Source of the DNA: Chrysophaeum taylorii
Taxonomy: Eukaryota > Sar > Pelagophyceae > Pelagomonadales > Pelagomonadaceae
Reading direction: 5' to 3'
Assembly: GCA_029834535.1 (NCBI GenBank)
Contig: JAQMWT010000344.1
Location: 62,001-126,000, forward strand
DNA length: 64,000 nt
In this document: in pieces, positions 18,998 to 30,400 of the stretch
Position numbering within the stretch: position 1 is the first letter of the stretch
How the letters are laid out: the number at the start of each line of letters is the position of its first letter
Program-made: the position numbers and the translations under genes
The notes under the pieces: generated by a model
The model's input: only the letters and a program-made list of their open reading frames with translations
Database searches by the model: none
What the model was told of the DNA's origin: nothing

Positions 18998-20431
18998 TCA
19001 ATCCTGTAAAGGAATGTCGTCAGAGGCATGATGCGTACCGAGTAGAGAGCGAAAGGTGGAGAACTCAGCAGCAAGTGGCTTTGTAAAACCATCCGCCACG
19101 TTCAGCTTGCCGGGAACATGATGGACTCGTATTTTCTGTAGCGAGATGTACTCACGGATTTTAAACCATCTGGTCGACAGTGCCTTGGATCGAGAGGACC
19201 CATCTGGGTTATTAGAGGTGTGAACAGCGGCAGCATTGTCAGACAAGAGAGGTAGGCTTCTGATGAAGCGCATATCTTCAGCAATTGGGTTGTCATTGTC
19301 ATCGAAGTCGACAGGGTCAGCGGTGTTCTCTCCATTAGCATTGTTGACGTAGAAGGTGGGGTTGACGACAAAGGAGAGTTCCAACAGCAGCTTGCGTAGC
19401 CAAACAGCTTCATCAGCACAAATACTGAGGGCAATCAACTCAGCTTCGTGAGTTGAGCAGGAGACAATCGGTTGAAGTTTGCTTTTCCAACCAATAAGGC
19501 AGTTGAAAAGATAGAAGACAAACCCGGTGGTAGATTTCCTATCTTCCTTTGCTAAGGAAGGGGCGTTGTCAGCGTCAACCATGGCAACTAAGGGGTCAAA
19601 CTGTCCAGTTGATACATCCTGCGGTTGGTAGTCGACCACAGTGGATAGATCAATTCGATTAGCGGAGACAGTGCGAAGGTGAGCTTCAATGGCGTTACCT
19701 TTAGGATGGAACCAGAGGCGAAGTGAGCGGTTTTCCGGCTTCTTGAGGTAGCGAAGCAAATGCTCTAGCATTTGGACGTGAACATACGTGGGTGCATGCA
19801 TACCACGCGAACATCTGCCCAAGGCTTGCGAGAAGTCAGGTCTGCAGGCCACTTGCATGAACACCAGCTTGCCAAGGAGGGTGGCAAAGTGCGAGTTGAT
19901 GTACAACTCTGTTTCAGAGCTGGGAGTGCCATCTATATACTTGAAGGACGAGGACATAGGATATTTAAGCGGAGTTAATTGCTGCAAGACAGGATGATCA
20001 GCGAAGAGTTCATCAAGCTTGGCTTGCACATCCAGAGAAATGGGTCCATCAGATGTGCGACTCACACGCATGCCTGGGAGGGTATGGACAGGTTCAAACT
20101 GCTCTACAGCATACCGTTTGTGGAGGGCATCCTGTAATTCTGTACGAAGAGGGTCGTCATTGGACACAATAACAATCCGCAAGCATTCAATCTTTTCCTT
20201 CGACAACCGACATGGCGAGAGTTTGGCGGGAGTCGGGTTCTCTTCTTTAAACCGGAGCGTCACTTCAGGTGAATCAACAGGTCTCATCACATCATCGAAA
20301 GTTGCCCACGAATACGAGATTGGATGCTTCATCATCAGCTTCTCGTCATCATCTAAAGCAGGATGCTCAGTAATACCCAACTCAGTCATCACCTCTTCGA
20401 CCTGCGCGACGGTCGGAGGGATGACCTGCAT
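18998..20431 (-). pseudogene. Chimeric ORF: start of a different RT fused to a copia RT/RNase H end
   Basis: 477 codons, open throughout. From about residue 92 to the end it is copia: IVIVSNDDPLRTEL, HTLPGMRV, FVYLFN-type RNase H core (STHEAELIAL, LSDNAAAVHTSNNP, VADGFTKP). Residues 1-90 are unlike copia; NPTPAKLSPCRLSKEKIE resembles the segment just before the fingers of Ty3/gypsy reverse transcriptases. The join is near 20160, where identity to element D's copia sequence stops. It follows element E in frame, separated from its methyltransferase by one UAG (20435-20437) and one Ser codon. Best read as truncated element C joined to truncated element E. Confidence 0.7.
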
Positions 20432-20434
20432 GCT

Positions 20435-21797
20435 CTACTGATCCGCTAAATGAGGAGGCATCACCGGTAAAGGTTGACCATGTTCGTCGTGACGCGCGTC
20501 CGCCCACGGAACGTCGTACTTATTGAAATGCGCAGGTCGCTCCTTCGCGGTGCCTTCTTCTTCAGCAGTTGCGGAGGGCTGGTTGTTGGTTGGTTGCTCT
20601 GCATAGTGGCGACGGTGCCCCCTGCAAAAGATTGAGCCGTCCCAGGCGATGTAACCGAAGATGGTGGCGGGGGCAGCAGCTGATGGAGCAGGACTCGCAG
20701 GAGAGTAGAGTTCATCGGGCGAAATCCATGACACACTTCGAGTGGCAGGGTCAAGCGTTGGAATGCGCGACTCGACAGCAAAGGGTGAAAACCGTAGAAT
20801 ATGGTGATCGGGTTGGGCTATCGTAGTCGTCGCAAAATTCCGCAACTTACCCAAATTTCGAAGTAAAGGGTCGAACGAATTGTGCACTGCTAGCGCGATC
20901 CGCGTCATAGTCGCGGGTGGCACCATACTGCCAAGCACCTTCATAGCTGCTGTCTCTGAGACTTTGGCGCCCCATTGCCACGTAGCAGGAACGGTCATAA
21001 TTTCCTGGTGCATCTGCAACGTGAGTGGACGGGTATGCGAGAAGTAAGGTCCTAGGTGGAGCTTATTGCGCGTCACCGAGAAGGCAGGGCCGATAGCCGG
21101 GCGCGTAGATGAGAAACTGTTCACTATATGAGCGGGTGACCACCTGTAAATCCCAACGCTGGCCCAAAACGGACCCGTAAATTCGGTGGTACACGCGATA
21201 ATAACGGCAGTACCAAGCGAACATTGCAAGCAAGTAGGCGCGTGCGCGAGCACAGCAATTCTGGTGTAAAACTATAAAAATCGACAATGCGCGGCACATA
21301 AAATTGGTGATGCACAAAAGGGATCGCTGATGGTTCCTGCTCGAGCGTCCATCGCCCAATTACATAAGGTGCGTTGCGGAAATGACGCAGGACCCAAGAA
21401 GTAATAGTAGCGCCCTTGCGCGCGTCCCTGTAGTGCAAATTGGCAGTCGAGCCATAGATACAAGGCGGACTTGCGTGAAAATAAGAATGCTTCCAAAAGT
21501 CTGAGTGTAAATACGACAACACCAAGTCGTATGTACGACGATGAGATTTCCCCAGCTCACGCAAAATATAGGGGATCATTGGAAAATTGGCACAAAGGTG
21601 GCGCGGGCTTGTGGACAAGCATCCAAAGCCAAGACAATGCGAAATGAACTGCCATATAGTTCACTGCATCGCCGGATACCCAACGTTGATCCTCCAGCGC
21701 CAGCAAAATAGACGACGACAAAGGTGTAGGTGATGGGTATCCAAAGCAAGGAGGCGTGCTTAGATAGCAGCTCCTTAGCAGTCGCTACCATCTCCAT
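20435..21797 (-). pseudogene. C5-cytosine DNA methyltransferase of element E (two frameshifts)
   Basis: Three overlapping frames carry the motifs in the right order: motif I VVYFAGAGGSTLGI and motif II VLALDACPQAR (21797-21576), motif IV FHASPPC with the catalytic Cys, a motif VI-like WTLEQEP and motif VIII SRTRLLACN (21618-21240), then motif IX TRPLTLQMHQEIMTVP and motif X LGSMVPPATMTRIALAV (21250-20880). A C-terminal extension (FGYIAWDGSIFCRGHRRHY) leads to a UAG and then the RT-like frame. Two single-base shifts, near 21590 and 21240, suggest a dead copy. It is clearly different from the B/D enzyme. The reaction would be 5-methylcytosine formation on DNA. Confidence 0.78.
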
Positions 21798-21857
21798 TTC
21801 TGGTGTTTTTTTTTTTTACTTTTTCACCTGGAGGTGGTTCAGGAGGAGGTCTGTCAC

Positions 21858-22686
21858 TCAAGACATCCTCCTCGACTTCACTCTCGTCAACAGTATCCAG
21901 GAGAGTCGCATGACAACGTCGTCAGTGGCCCCTGGCTGCATGTCGACACATCCTTCATGCGGCATGATCTCGCCTTCCAACTTACGCTGCAACTGCGTAA
22001 ACCACGCGTTAGCCTCATCCTGGGTCTCGGTGATTTGCCCGGTGAGAGGCGAAAACGTGATACGAGTCATACAAGCAGCCCCCTTCCTGATCTGAAGTAG
22101 CTCTTCGTCGTCACGAGGATGTGCCGAACAAGGTTCAGTATGATGCTGCGGGGTAGGCTCCGGTCGACTTCGCGTTGGCTGATCGTCGCTCAGTGCCGAT
22201 ACAGCGTCATCCTCTTCGGGCGTAACACGCGTGGCATCCGGAGAGGCTGGCCGTGCCTCTCGAGCATGCGCCCGCGTGGATTCCTCCACCATTCGTCGAA
22301 GTCGATCGTTGTCGATCCGCTGCCGCTCACTTCTGAGCGTTGTTGCTGCGCGTCGCGACGGGCGCGCTCAATTTCACGCCGGACATTCTCGATCTGCGAT
22401 GGCACATCTCGAATCGTTCGATGGCCTGCAGAATCTCGGGGTCGGTATCCACTCGAAGATCTGCCGCCGCTCTCGTATTCGCGGATGGTGGCCTAGGAGG
22501 TGCACTCTCCTCTGGTCCACGCATCGCCGTAGAAAAGCCGGGGTTCGCTCGAGATGACTCCGTAGCACTCATCGCACGTTCGTAGGGTCGTGCATACGGG
22601 AACGTCGGCTCACCCGGTCTTGAAGTTGCGTCTGGCGCAACCGTAGCTCCCCCTTCGCCGGCGCGTGGATCCGGAAGGATGACCAC
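21858..22686 (-). pseudogene. Gag-like frames of element E
   Basis: Two frames, 22686-22327 and 22292-21858, look like one broken protein. The first has a helical, charged segment (TDPEILQAIERFEMCHRRS); the second has DEANAWFTQLQRKLEGEI and ends where a poly-T tract (about 21806-21816) precedes the methyltransferase start. Position before the methyltransferase and RT suggests gag, but no zinc knuckle or capsid motif is recognisable. Confidence 0.4.
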
Positions 22687-22754
22687 GCTCGGGGGGCTGT
22701 CGAGGCTATCAGACGATCTTGCCTCTCTTCCAATGCCGCTTTCCTCGGCTTCCG

Positions 22755-22845
22755 GCCGTTGAAAGGGCGTGCGCCGTTGAAAGGGCGTGCGCCGTTGAAA
22801 GGGGGTGCGCCGTTGAAAAGGGCGTGCGCCGTTGAAAGGGCGTGC
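22755..22845 (-). repeat. 18-bp tandem repeat, five units
   Basis: The plus strand repeats GCCGTTGAAAGGGCGTGC five times, one unit having an extra base. On the minus strand it would encode a six-residue repeat of the FNGARP type within element E's first frame, so it may be a coding minisatellite. Confidence 0.8.
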
Positions 22846-22860
22846 TTAACGGTGTTCTTC

Positions 22861-23557
22861 CAATAGACGCAAGTGTGGGGTCCCAGCACTGAATCGTTGC
22901 AGACGCTCCTGTGCGTCCCGAAACAACTGCGGTCGTTCTGTCATTGGGCCTTTCTGCCATGACAGCGCTTTGCCCGGATAATAGGATCAATCCGAACGCT
23001 CACAACTCGCTTGTTGTACTCCTTTTCGTCAGACGGCAATTGCCGGCAGCCGTCTGACTGCGCGCTGTCCCGGTGCGCTGGACTTACGGAAGATTTTGCC
23101 TTGCGCGTGAAGGCTATGGACGGCCTTCACGGTGCTGTCGCTCGCCGTCCGGGAGGTGGTCTGCCTCGCGCGAGCTATGTTAGGTCTTACTCTTTTTGCC
23201 TTTTGGTTAGGTCTTACGATTGCTTTGGCTGATGGAGTAGTAGTGACTCGGCTCCCCGTTCGATCCGAATCACGTAAAATGAACTCTGCAGTAGTACCCG
23301 TGATCCCCTGGATCTTCACCTACAAATGCGTCAACTTCGCACTCACTCGGCCGTTACGAACCGACTCGCCGCCGAAAAACAGGAGATCGATAGTCCGGGA
23401 GTAGGACTATAGATTCCCGTTTCTGAGACCACTGTAGTGCTTTTCTCAGGCACCCGCCCCCCTTGGCCGGTCCAGAGGCCTCAACAACCCTTTCTCCCAA
23501 CCCGAACCACGGGTGAAACCACCACACGCCCGATCTCAGCGTAACACTCACGCCATC
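22861..23557. other. Spacer between element E and the hAT transposon
   Basis: No convincing gene. Short frames are present on both strands but none resembles a known domain. It may contain the lost 5' end of element E. Confidence 0.4.
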
Positions 23558-26456
23558 ATAAAATCCAGCCTTGGGAATTCACTGGGCTCACTTCACTAGG
23601 TTCACTGAATTTGGTTCACTTCACTTCACTTCACCGAAAATTTTCGTCCGAAGTCCAATGTTCACTTCACGTTCATTCACGTTGGCTGATGGCCTGACCC
23701 TGACCCTGACCCCGTCTGATGAGCGAAGCCGAGCCGCGCTACCTGGAGGTGGAGGATAACGTTGATGATGACGAGGAATACGCGGAACAGAAGGAGGAAG
23801 TTCACAAGAACGAGCCGATTGCGACGTCGATGTTGTGACGTGGAACACACCCGGCAAAAGTGGACGATCAACCAGGTTTTTCCAAGGTGTGGGACTGCGT
23901 GCGTCGACTGAAGGAAAATCATCCTGACCGCGTTGACCAGTGGGAAGGCGACGCATGTGTGTATCCGGTGCTGGGAGCGCCTGAAGGTAACGAGAGACTT
24001 CAAGAAAGGCACGTGGCAGACGACCATGCCCTCTTGGGGCCCACTTCAAGGCTGCGCATCCGGAGGACGAGCTGGGACGTCAACAGCTCTCCAAGAAACA
24101 GAAGATAGACCAAGAAAAGGAGGGCGTTATGACGGCCGTGGGCGTTGTGGCAGCCTCGAAGGGTAAATCGGATACTACGAGATACTTCATGGCCATGCCC
24201 AGCCAGGCAAAGCACTCTTCCCTGGTGGCGTTCTCGGCTCGGCACTTCGTGTACACGTCGCAGCGGATTTCCAAGCGCACCTTTGACGACGAAGATCATC
24301 GCAACCTAATTGAGGCGTATTACCGCGGCGGTGGCGGGAAAGGCAAGTGCCCGTTCATGACTCGAAAGGCGCAGTTTGAATGGGTGGACGCTGAATATCG
24401 TTGCTTTGTTCGAATCTTGAAGCACGTCGTTACGGAGTGTTATGAAGCGGCTTTCGGCAATCCATTCGCCCAGGTGCTGCATGACGGCGGGACACTCAAG
24501 GATAAGTTCAAGCGACGGGACATTGGCCTATCCTTCATCTGGCCCGATTGGAGTGGCGTTGAGACGGTGTACGTGGGCCTCGTTCCAGCTGACGACGGAA
24601 CAGATTCCGGCACGGGTGCTCTGCTCCGTTCTGTGGTCGCGGAGCGTGCGGGAATCGACATCGATTTGGCGGCCGCAACCATTGTTCAAGACCGGGCTGC
24701 AATTGGCGTCGCCGAAGAATTTTTTGTTGAGGTCGAAGCGTGTGACATGCATGATATCTCAAAAATCTCGGCAGCGGCATGTGGCGACTTGGCACGATCC
24801 AGAGGCAAGCAGGTGATCAATCCATTCCCAGCTGGCCAGGAGCTGCTGAACAGTGCCCACGATGGAGCCAAGTACTTTTCTTACGGCACACGTTTGAAGG
24901 ATCTGCATGCGCTTTTGCCATTACAGCCGGGGAAATCGCCGAAGCTCAAGCTCGACCTCAATAAGACGAGGCTCCGGGCGCGATACCAACTTATTCGTTC
25001 CTTGCTGCGTATGCACCACGTTCTCAAACTGTACACGGCTACCAACATTGGACTCCCCTGTACAATCAGGGATGAGCAATGGGTGGCGTTGCCTGAATCC
25101 GAGGCGATTTTTGCTATAACGGATGAAGCCGTTGTTTTCGTGCAACATGAACACTTATACCTGGGCGTGCGCTGCATTGATCAAGCACAACATGATCGAG
25201 TCTCTGCGAGCTGGGACGCTAGAAGTCATTAATCTCCCGAGCATAACTGCGAAATCCATGCCACGTAAGACTGTCGATATTTACGACCTCAGCGAGACCG
25301 GCAAAATCAGTCTTGAGCGGGCTATACTCGAATGTGAGCGTCGGTTTTGCGGGAATAATGAAAACTACGTGCGTCGCTTCGACTACGAATTCAACGATCG
25401 CGAGCTGATTGCCTTCCTTCTTGACTTTCGGCCTATAAACTTCCGGCACCTGTCGTTCAATCAGAGAGCTTGGGCCAGGAAGTTGCTCAAGAAAGAATAT
25501 GTGATTTACGCACGGACTGCATTCCACCACGAAAAACAAAGACTTCCTCCGAGCCTGCGCTGCCCTCCGAGCCTGCGCCTGCCCGCAATCTCTTGGCGGC
25601 ACTCGACGCACCCGATGCTTTGGACGACATTAGTGGCGATGAGCCTTTTGCTATGCCTGAGAACCAGATGCCCGATTTCAATGTGGAGTTTGAACAGGTC
25701 TTCACTCAATGGATCAGGCTCTCGAGATCGCTCAACTGGAAAGAGCATTATCCTGAGCTTGAGAGGAAGGATGAAGTCGGCTTCACAGATTCGTCTGTGC
25801 TCGACGTTGGAAAGCTGCATCGACCCTTCACCAAGGAGCAGTATGGGTTCCTTCCGGACATGGCGAGAGCCTCTAAGGGTTCAATTGGTACACATGGCGC
25901 GCAGAGCTACTGTGAGCGCTACCTGAGCATTGGAAATCTTGTCCTGACCGAGGGAAATACGTTGCTCGGCGCGGACGAGACGGACAAAGTTGCCCTACTG
26001 CGCATGAACAAGAATTTCATTGCGGCGTCCCGGATTAAGTACAGGGACCTCGCCGAGACCGAGTTCAAAAACGCCGAGAGCACCATCCCCGAAGACTCTT
26101 TGGAGATGGAGGTTGATGAGGGTAAACAAGACGAAGATACCGAGGTCGTTCACATCGCCTAAAGTAAGAAACACTGAACCCCATCCACGGTAACTCCTCC
26201 TTCGCCCCAAAACGCGAAGGAATCTAAGAGCACCAGACCTAGGCAATAGCGCGCGGGGGGCACGGAACTGAGGGGGCGCGGCAGGGACCGGCCCTGGCGT
26301 TAAAAAAAAAAAAAAAAAGGTGGAGTTCACTTCACAAAGGTTCACGATGGCCACGTAGGGCGACGTTTTCATTTCAAATCACTTCATCAGTATTGCGTGG
26401 CTCGTGAAGTGGTTCGCGTTCATCTGCTGAAGTGAATTCTCAACGCTGATAAAATC
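23558..26456 (+). mobile_element. hAT-family DNA transposon with 8-bp target duplication
   Basis: The element proper is 23566-26448 (2,883 bp). ATAAAATC flanks it at 23558-23565 and 26449-26456, the 8-bp duplication expected of hAT. Terminal inverted repeats are imperfect: left CAGCCTTGGGAATTCACT, right (reversed) CAGCGTTGAGAATTCACT. Subterminal regions are packed with TTCACTTCAC-type short repeats, which usually bind hAT transposase. It encodes a transposase with at least three frameshifts. A deletion derivative lies at 40273-41026. Confidence 0.92.
23930..26162 (+). pseudogene. hAT transposase (BED finger, RNase H-like core, dimerisation domain)
   Basis: Order: a BED-type zinc finger split by a frameshift near 24040 (CIRCWERL, then HFKAAH); a main frame about 24042-25232 with the start of the catalytic core (HDGGTLKDKFKRRDIGLSFI, Asp as in hAT DGW motifs); a second frame about 25150-25520; a third about 25540-26162 with the C-terminal hAT dimerisation motif (CERYLSIGNLVLTEGNTLL...LRMNKNF). 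Frame changes near 24040, 25150 and 25540 lack splice-like junctions, so they look like lesions rather than introns. The product is probably non-functional. Confidence 0.8.
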
Positions 26457-26497
26457 GGACAATCAAATGAGGGTAATAGCAAGAAGACAGCAAGAAA

Positions 26498-26536
26498 ACA
26501 CACCCCCCTCTTAGCAGTCGACATTTTAAAGACAGC
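26498..26536 (+). repeat. CTAAGAGGGG motif in plus-sense orientation
   Basis: Reads CACACCCCCCTCTTAGCAGT then CGACATTTTAAAGACAGC, a 3' end of the non-LTR-like family with a short AGACAGCAAG tail. It lies between the hAT element and the surviving end of element D's pol. Confidence 0.7.
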
Positions 26537-26845
26537 AAGAAAACAATACAAATGCCTGGTACATTGGGTTCAGTGGAAGCGCAGGTGAGGGTGTCAAGGT
26601 GACACCCCCCCCATAATGGCAAGGTCAGTGCCAGGTGGCAGGCAGGCAAGTGGGGGGATGGGCGTTACTGCCACAAGCGAACGAAACGTAGCAAACTCGT
26701 CTGCAAGCGGCTTGTTAAAGCCATCCGCCACCTTTAATTTGCCAGGGGCATGATGGACTCAAATTTCCTGTGGTGCCACATACTCGCGAATTTTAAACCA
26801 ACGCGTAGAGAGAGCTTTGCTACGAGAAGAACCGTGGGGGTTGTT

Positions 26846-27414
26846 GGGAGTGCAGAGAATTCTACCCTATTCCGTCCGTCGAGAACGCGATCTCTCCCTT
26901 ACCCTTCTTCTTCCCTTTCACACAAACAGATAGTCCTCCGATTTGTGCTCACGCTCTTCATCATGGATTAACGCGTCCCATAGGTACGTAGGATTACATG
27001 TTAAACTAGGTGTAGTCCTACGTGTCTGTCGTGTGCTGAGGCTAGGGAACTAACCTGTTCCCTGAACTTAACCTGTGCCAGACTCACACGCGGGCCGGTT
27101 GGCAGCCGCAACGTTCGCAGTGGGACGGGGTATGGCCGGGGGGCGAAGACGGAAGGTTATCGACGAGTTGGTTGTCAGTCACATCGCGGTCTCCTCGTCG
27201 CATGGCGACAAGCTTGATGGTCACTCTCCGCCGACCGACCTTTCGGCGCTCCTCGTCTACAGGCCCGTGATTCCGGACTGGCTCCTGTCGGTCCGGCCTG
27301 GCTCTCATGCTCTGGAGAGGTCTGAAGTTAGTTAGTTAGTTGGACTCACTCGGTGAGACGGGATGGTTCTTCTGTGACTTTATACCACTGCCTCGCGGAA
27401 TACACTGCAGGAAG
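26846..27414 (+). mobile_element. Solo LTR inserted in the RNase H region of element D
   Basis: The LTR runs 26851-27409 on the plus strand, opposite to D, starting TGCAGAG and ending CACTGCA. Flanks are GGGAG (26846-26850) and GGAAG (27410-27414), a 5-bp duplication with one mismatch. Internal sequence matches the LTR of element C (ATTCCGTCCG, GAGAACG, GATTTGTGCT, TTCATCATGG). About 255 bp of it is a nested SINE-like insert (27088-27342). Removing it joins D's RNase H coding sequence. Confidence 0.82.
27081..27349 (+). mobile_element. SINE-like retroposon, 5'-truncated, nested in the solo LTR
   Basis: Copy of the 10591-10950 element lacking roughly its first 105 bp. It ends in TTAGTTAGTTAGTTG-type tail sequence and is flanked by GACTCAC at 27081-27087 and 27343-27349, a 7-bp target duplication. 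It is very similar to the 10.6 kb copy, which suggests recent activity. Confidence 0.8.
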
Positions 27415-30400
27415 TGTGCAGAGCTGCGGCATTGTCAGAAAGGACTGGCATGCTTCGGGTGAAGCGCATATCCTCTGCAATAGGATTGTTATTATTATCG
27501 AAATCAGCTGGGGGATCCTCATCGGCATGAGTATTAATAAAGAACGTGGGGTTAATCACGAATGAGAGCTCGAGCAGGAGCTTACGGAGCCAAGCTTCCT
27601 CATCAGCACAGATGCTCAATGCTATGAGCTCCGCTTCATCCGCTGAGCATGAAACGATCGGCTGCAGTTAATTCTTCCAAGAGATGAGGCAATTGAGGAG
27701 ATAGAAGACAAACCCTGTTGTGGATTCCTATCCTCCTGAGCCAGGGACGGCGCGTTATCTGCGTCGACCATAGCGACCAAGGAGTCATATTTGCCGGATG
27801 CTATTTCCTTTTCCTGATAGTCAACCATGGTAGACAGATCGACTCGATTGGCGGAAATGATGCGTATGTGATTCTCAATCGCATTCTCTTTGGGGTGGAA
27901 CCAAAGGCGAAGTGCTCTGCTCTCGGGCTTGACAAGATAGCGCAGTAGGTGCTGGAGCATTTTGACATGCACGTAAGTTGGTGAATGCACTCCACTAGAA
28001 CAGCGTCCCAAAGCCTGCGAAATATCCGGGCGGCAAGCGGTTTGCATAAATACAAGCTGGCCAAGTAGGGTGGGAAAGTGGCCAGAATATAAACTTCGAC
28101 GTCAGTGGTAGGGGAGCCATCTTTGTAGGCAAACGCTGAGGACATCGGGTATTTTAGTGGCTTCAGCGTCTTCAGGATAGGATGATCCTCGAAGAGCGAA
28201 TCGAGTTTTGCGTGGACATCTAGAGATAAGGAACCATCACAAGTACGGCAGACACGCATGCCCAGGAGAGTGTGAGCTGGGTCAAATTGCTCTACAGAGA
28301 AACGGCCATGGTGGGCTTTTTGAAGTTCCATACGTAGTTCATCATCATTGGCGACAATAATAATATCGTCCACAGACAGACTGCAAATAAGGAAGCGAGC
28401 TAAAGCAGTAACGCGCACATACAGACAAGAATCTGCCTGGAGTCGCTTGTAGCCTAGGCCTTGGAAGAACCTATCGATCTCCTTGTTCCATAGCGAAGGC
28501 GATTGCCTAAGGCCATAGAGGGACTTTATCAACTTGGGTAAGCGGCGGCCGCGATATTTATCGTCTTGCGGATCAAGCAACTTGATGCCATCGGGTAGGT
28601 GAACGTCGACGTGCGCGTCGATGTCGGACTGGACGAAGGCGTTCGGCACGTCGGCGAGGTAGACGGGGAGGATCTTGTAAGCAGCTATGGCTAGGATGAC
28701 GCGTATAGCTGTCATCGTCGCCAGTGGACTCCAGGTGGGGAAAAAATCCACACCAAACGACGCCACGCAGCACAATGCGCACTTTGTGCTTGACGTATTC
28801 GCCGGCAGAGTTCGTGTTGATCTTGAGTACCAACCTACTATCGATTGGATGAGTGGAGCTATCAGGTAAGGACAGCTTGAAACATCCAAAACGAACTATG
28901 ACGTGAAGCTCTTTCGCAATCGCCTTGACGTAGGCTTATCGGTCTTCAGATGCGAGTCCTTGCAGACACTTGAGTTTGTACTCATCGAAGTGGATGTCAG
29001 ACTCTTGGACCTTGTATTCATCAGGGCCTATGGTTGAGAGACACCCATAGTTTAACGAATTTTCGGTCGAGGCAGTGTACAACACTTCAGGATAAGCGTG
29101 TGCAGAATAAGCGGCGAGAATAGATGAGTCAGTTTCCAGATGTACCAAGAGGAGACGCACCTCGTGGAGAACCTGAGTAATGTACTCAGTGGAAAAGAGA
29201 AGGTACTCCTCAAGGTCAGTCAAAGAGGAAGATTTAGAACCATATTCAGGTGATGACCATGAGGTGTTGGAGTTGTGGTCGATAAAGCTAGACGGTCTCA
29301 GGTAAGCATATGCGTACTGTAACGGAGAGACACCAAAGGCAGCAGCATGTTCAGCGAACATGGCAGTAAGTGACGATGGAAGTGGACGAAAGAGAGTTCC
29401 ATCCGCAGTAAGGTGAGTAGACACTGGAACGCTGGCAGCACATTGGTTTGCGAGAACACACCATCAAGCAGAGGGTCGCGAGACAGAAGGTCGGTGCGTA
29501 ATGGGAGAAGGTGTTGAACAAGCAAAGCCTGTTCCCCCTCTGGGCTGAAAGTTGCCCAGTGAATACCACCGGAGGTGTTGAGGGTGGAGAGGGTCGGGGA
29601 TTTAAAATCGAGAAAGCGATGCTGAAGATCCCATCGAAAGTCAGCGAGTTTGCCACCCGCGGATTTATACGCACCAACGTTAGGAGCTTGAAGCTGAGCT
29701 GTAGTGGAAGCCATGGACGTGACTTTGCGCTGGTTGGGGCGGCGAGAACCTGGGACGAGTTCAAGGTTATCTTGAGCAAACAGATCCTCGTAAGAAGGTA
29801 GCAGTGGTGGTGGTGAGAGAGTATCATCATCGACGGGTGGAGAAGTGGTAGTTGGAGTATCAGGAGGTGACTGAGACGAGGACGGAGCGGCTGCGGATTG
29901 AGAAGGAGATGAAGGAGCAGGCGTAGGAGGTTGCCCCCTCTGAGTATGATTCCCCCTCTGCAACGCATTATCGGGGTTATCATCTCGATCGGGTGTGACA
30001 GCGAAAGGAACGGGTTGAGCATCAGGTGGAGGAGCATGTTCAGGATCGAGCGTGGAGCGTTTGAGCATGTACATGAAGATAAGCTTAGACGAGACACGGA
30101 TCTGACCATTTTCTGGGTTGAGGACGATGTCAGCACGAAGATCAACATTTGGTGACACAGGAGGGTTCTGTGCATTTGCACAGCAGAGGTATAGATACCT
30201 TCGGCGTGAAGGTTCATACTTGTGATGTTCATGGGGTTCCAGTAAGAGGAAGCATTCACTGCCGAAGATCTTGAGGAGATCATGCTGAGGGGTAGTCAGC
30301 TGATTGTAGAGGAACTGTTGAGGACTAACGATTGCATGGTGAATGCGCTCGAGAGAGTTACATTCGGTAAGATGTTGCATGACTGGACAGTGTGGATCAC

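Larger units (their letters stand above)
20160..22860 (-). mobile_element. Element E: remnant of a retroelement with its own methyltransferase
   Basis: Minus-strand order: repeat-containing low-complexity frame (22889-22569), gag-like frames (22686-21858), methyltransferase (21797-20435), start of a reverse transcriptase (20431 to about 20160). Then it is cut by the copia sequence of element C. No LTR was identified. Confidence 0.6.

Noticed and set aside
22755-22845. CRISPR-like array in the 18-bp repeats
   Set aside because: There are no spacers and the context is a eukaryotic retroelement; it is a simple tandem repeat.
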